From Selaginella moellendorffii (lineage: Eukaryota; Streptophyta; Lycopodiopsida; Selaginellales; Selaginellaceae), in assembly GCF_000143415.4 (NCBI RefSeq), contig NW_003314298.1, positions 1,412,978-1,476,977 of the forward strand: a DNA stretch of 64,000 nt. The letters run 5' to 3'. Position 1 is the stretch's first letter; every line of letters begins with the position of its first letter. Below the pieces are notes generated by a model. It ran no database searches and was not told where the DNA came from. It saw only the letters and a list, made by a program, of their open reading frames with translations. A program made the translations under genes and the position numbers. Below are positions 61,070 through 64,000 of the stretch, piece by piece.

Positions 61070-62657
61070 CGTGGCTGGGATTTGGAGTCGAGGAGCCGGC
61101 GAATGCTCGCTATAAATTTGAGAGTTCTCGCGCATCGTCCCCATGCAGTCGTGATGACGAGTTTTTTTGCGAGGCTTTTTTGGTCCAGAGTCACGCTTCC
61201 GGTTTTTTATGTAAGATCGAAACACTCGCTTCATGCCAATCTTCTAGAAACATTCCATTGTATTGCATCTTCAAAAGGTGGCAATGGAAAGCTGAGTAAA
61301 TAGGTGTATTGTTGAGAAGTTCTAGCAAAGCCAACTCCATGTTTCTTCCTATTGCCAGTGCCTTTATAAACCCATTATACATATTATTATAAGACAGAAT
61401 TGCTTACCATTTTTTTTAAATAACATAAAAATAATAAGTCATGACAAATAACCAATAAAAAAGAAATCATGGTGTATATATCTCAAGAAATGGTGAAGAC
61501 AGAGCCCTATCTATCCCAAAAACTTTTATTTCTTGCTGGATTTTTTAAAAAAAACTAGTAAAATGTTAACATCTTAGCCATTGATTAGGATTATGAAAGA
61601 AGAATATTTACAAAATATTCTAAACACATAACATAAAAAATAATTTCAGTTATATTTTTAAAGGTACACATTAAATCACATAAATTAATCTTCAAATTTG
61701 AGAAATGGAACTGATGGCTATACTGGAATAAACAAGAAATAACTCTAATAAAGTGAGGAATGAGCATTGTTAGGTAATAAAAGAATAATATCTAAAGCAA
61801 TATGTAATTTTGATACCTAAACTCTTATTCACATATATTTCTATAAATGTGTCTCTTTACTAGCAAAATCTTTGTTTTATATTATTCTATTGAAAATAAT
61901 CTACTTCACTTTTTTATAATGAGTATCAAAGTAAATAAAATATTAAATGTCAAAATCTTTATGTAAATTTTACAAACCATCTAAATAAGAATATAAATAT
62001 AAAAAATCAAAAAAATACTAATATAAGAGTATTTAATTTAGCAAATGGATCAAAATATTGAATCCAAAATAAATTTATACAAGAGTTATTACATAAAACT
62101 GAGTTTATAAATTTATATGAAAAGTATTGAATTTTTTTCTTTTTTTTATACAATATATGTTTGGGTAAAATACCCTACTAACTATGATAAACTTAACTTA
62201 TTCATAAGTTAACTATTACTTTTACTAGTAATCTAGAAACAATATACCTTGAAAATACTTGTGCAATCCAACTGCCACTCTGCTCGTGCAAATACACGAA
62301 ACCAACAATGAGTTTTAAGGTCAATGTTTTCACCAATCCTTTCCTCGAGTATGCCAATCACTATCTTCCCTGAATCGTCAGCTTAAATATTCACATCCTT
62401 TTCTCTGAGATGAGGGACATATCCATTCTTGCAATCTTATACTTATACGCAAAAGGTGGTTAAGAAGGTTTATAAAGCAGCCTTTCAGCTGAAGTGCCAG
62501 CTGGCAATTGCATGCAAGGTGCAAGCAACCAATGGGATAATATTGACGTATCGTTGTGTTGAGAGTAATTCCCATGCAACTTGAAGATAGCACGCAATAA
62601 AATTCCAACTTCTAGTATGTTTCACAACTTCTTCTTGACAACCTTGAAAACTCTGCC
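61070..62657. other. AT-rich intergenic region
   Basis: About 1.6 kb. The part 61380-62300 is strongly AT-rich with only short open stretches. I saw no LTR family member, tRNA or coding homology. Left edge is the GDSL promoter. Confidence 0.6.
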
Positions 62658-63242
62658 TCAGTCCAATCCAGAAGCCGAGCTTTGTCCACTCAACCATTTC
62701 TTGTTCTTGGCATTGGGCTTGCAAGGATTCTTCCCAGCGAAATGCTCTTGTGCTTCCGACACCTTTGGCTGGCCATTCCACAGGAACTGCGTAACATCCT
62801 CCACCTTGGACAGCTTGAGCAACAGGGGTGTCAATCTCTCAAGCTCCTTGTCATCTGCTTCTCCTCTGAATGGCTTGATCTCGATGCCATTGTGCGGGCA
62901 CAGCCTGAAGTGGAACCTCTCATTGTCCACCCACACTAGCCGCTTCAACTCATGCCTGACCTTTACCTTGCGCACATCCTTGATGAAACCGGCCCTCGTC
63001 CTGGTGCAATCCTCAATGCCGTAAACGTCGGTTATAAGCTTTGCACTCGCCCCAAACCCTGCCACCGATTGATCCAGGTGCCTGGAATCCGAGACGCTGA
63101 AGATGACAACGCAGTAGGCCATTGCCATCCTGCTCAAGAACGCCTCCAGCCCAGGCCTGTTCACAATAGTGCTCGCGTTCTTCTTCCATACCAGCGTCTC
63201 GTTCAGGTCCAGCACCAAAACGGGTTTGCGCGCTTCCGCCAT
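62658..63242 (-). CDS. FCP1-like HAD protein, catalytically altered (copy B1)
   Basis: Intronless 194-aa ORF, near-identical to the A1 copy at 30778-31314 over its domain. ATG 63240-63242: MAEARKPVLVLDLNETLVWK. It has the same two unusual sites, DLNET in motif I (second Asp replaced by Asn) and LVWVDNERF in place of a DD motif. Remaining landmarks GFGASAKLITDVYGIEDC, KRLVWVDN, FRLCPHNGIEIKPFRGEADD and VTQFLWNGQPKVSEAQ are kept. The C-terminal tail differs from A1 (KNPCKPNAKNKKWLSGQSSA). That both copies keep an open frame and the same substitutions suggests they are retained, not decaying. Lies 99 bp from the canonical B2 gene, same strand. Confidence 0.82.
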   Translation of the reverse strand: MAEARKPVLVLDLNETLVWKKNASTIVNRPGLEAFLSRMAMAYCVVIFSVSDSRHLDQSVAGFGASAKLITDVYGIEDCTRTRAGFIKDVRKVKVRHELKRLVWVDNERFHFRLCPHNGIEIKPFRGEADDKELERLTPLLLKLSKVEDVTQFLWNGQPKVSEAQEHFAGKNPCKPNAKNKKWLSGQSSASGLD

Positions 63243-63341
63243 GCCCTGAAAGCCCTGTTATTTAGGGCGTCGTTAAAAAAAAAAGGCCCTCTTCCAAGAG
63301 AAATGGCATGAACATTGTCAAGAATACTCTCAAACCCGCTC

Positions 63342-63890
63342 TCATTTGCGAGGTACCGGTACCGCTTTGTTTTTGCCCTTGGCCTTGACAAGATTCTTGG
63401 CAGACTGCACTTGTGCTTCCGACACCTTTGGCTGGCCATTCCACAGGAACTGCGTCACGTCCTCCACCTTGGACAGCTCGAGCAAAAGAGGTGTCAACTT
63501 CTCAAGCTCCCTATCATCTGCTTCTCCTTTGAATGGCCTGATCTCGATGCCATTGTGCGGGCACAGCCTGAAGTTGAGGCGAACATCATCCACCCAGACT
63601 AGCCTCTTCATGTTGCACGTAGCAAGCTTGGACACGTCCTTGACAAATCCCTGTCGGCACCTGGTGCAATCCTTGATGCTGTATACCTCGCTGATCAGAT
63701 GCGCAAATGCCCCAAACCCGGCCACACAATCGTTAACATGCTTTGAGTCTGATGCGCTGAAGATTATGAGCTTGTATACTTGCGCCATCTTGCTGAGGAA
63801 CGCTTCTAGGCCAGGCCTCTTGACGATAGTGGAGTTCTTCCTGCAAATCAGCGTGTCGTCTAGATCCAGCACCAGCACCCCCCTCTCCAT
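63342..63890 (-). CDS. FCP1-like HAD phosphatase, canonical (copy B2)
   Basis: Intronless 182-aa FCP1/SCP-type phosphatase domain protein, probably dephosphorylating Ser or Thr, with CTD-like substrates possible. ATG 63888-63890: MERGVLVLDLDDTLICRKNS, with intact motif I DLDDT. The motif II region is IIFSASDSKHVND; Lys and the DD motif are in KDVSKLATCNMKRLVWVDDV, followed by RLCPHNGIEIRPFKGEADD. It keeps the catalytic residues that the neighbouring B1 lacks. C-terminal basic tail KNLVKAKGKNKAVPVPRK may be a nuclear signal. About half the length of typical plant SSP/SCP proteins, so it is close to a minimal domain. It is the parent-like copy of the broken A2. Confidence 0.84.
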   Translation of the reverse strand: MERGVLVLDLDDTLICRKNSTIVKRPGLEAFLSKMAQVYKLIIFSASDSKHVNDCVAGFGAFAHLISEVYSIKDCTRCRQGFVKDVSKLATCNMKRLVWVDDVRLNFRLCPHNGIEIRPFKGEADDRELEKLTPLLLELSKVEDVTQFLWNGQPKVSEAQVQSAKNLVKAKGKNKAVPVPRK

Positions 63891-64000
63891 TCCTTCCCGC
63901 AGCCCTAATCAGGAATCCGGGATCGCCGCTGATCACCACCGTCCGTGGCTTTACGCTTTAAATAAAACAATCCCATTGGTCGACAATGTGTTTTATACAT
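63891..64000. other. 5' flank of copy B2
   Basis: Leader and proximal promoter. The leader segment from 63891 (CTTCCCGCAGCCCTAATCAGGA) is conserved with copy A2 at 31851-31872. Window ends here. Confidence 0.6.

Overview
Plant nuclear DNA. Almost every gene is split by many short introns (about 45-110 bp, GT-AG), and the intergenic spaces are very short. The gene set is land-plant: plastid acyl-ACP desaturase, IIIf-type bHLH, type I MADS, PPR proteins, class I trehalose-6-P synthase, NXD1. Compactness, tiny introns, and PPR and GDSL sequence style fit a lycophyte such as Selaginella; that species guess is inference.

Layout. 0-12.7 kb: 3' end of a plastid-type tyrosine/tryptophan permease gene, then an intact bHLH gene (minus). 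Next comes a rearranged second bHLH copy, fused at its 3' end to a stray copy of the last exon of RPT6 and split by a nearly intact, young Ty1/copia element (4676-9487, 140-bp LTRs, GTGGG target duplication). The complete RPT6 gene follows. 12.8-30.5 kb: XPB, GABA transaminase, a B-lectin protein, VPS35L, a frameshifted PPR gene, a subtilase, tRNA-Pro(CGG) and stearoyl-ACP desaturase. 30.7-40.4 kb: a gene-poor AT-rich block holding one good and one broken FCP1-like HAD ORF, two copies of a roughly 0.8-kb repeated block, an old degenerate Ty3/gypsy element (33324-37122) with another LTR apparently nested in it, a solo LTR with a hairpin, and a pseudogene made of desaturase exon 3. 40.6-61.1 kb: dense housekeeping genes: DCAF8-like WD40, TAF11, PPR, NEDD8/RUB, TPS1, TRAPPII TRS130, MADS, TRM11, ammonium transporter, NXD1, GDSL lipase. 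61.1-64 kb: AT-rich spacer and a second, intact FCP1-like pair.

There is no single pathway. The shared theme is housekeeping: proteasome (RPT6), CUL4/NEDD8 ubiquitylation (DCAF8, NEDD8), RNA polymerase II initiation (XPB of TFIIH, TAF11 of TFIID) and trafficking (VPS35L, TRS130). Several are head-to-head pairs with about 100-200 bp between start codons and telo-box motifs in that gap. The most unusual material is the bHLH/RPT6 chimera with its copia insertion, and the paired HAD proteins in which one member has lost the catalytic acid/base Asp.
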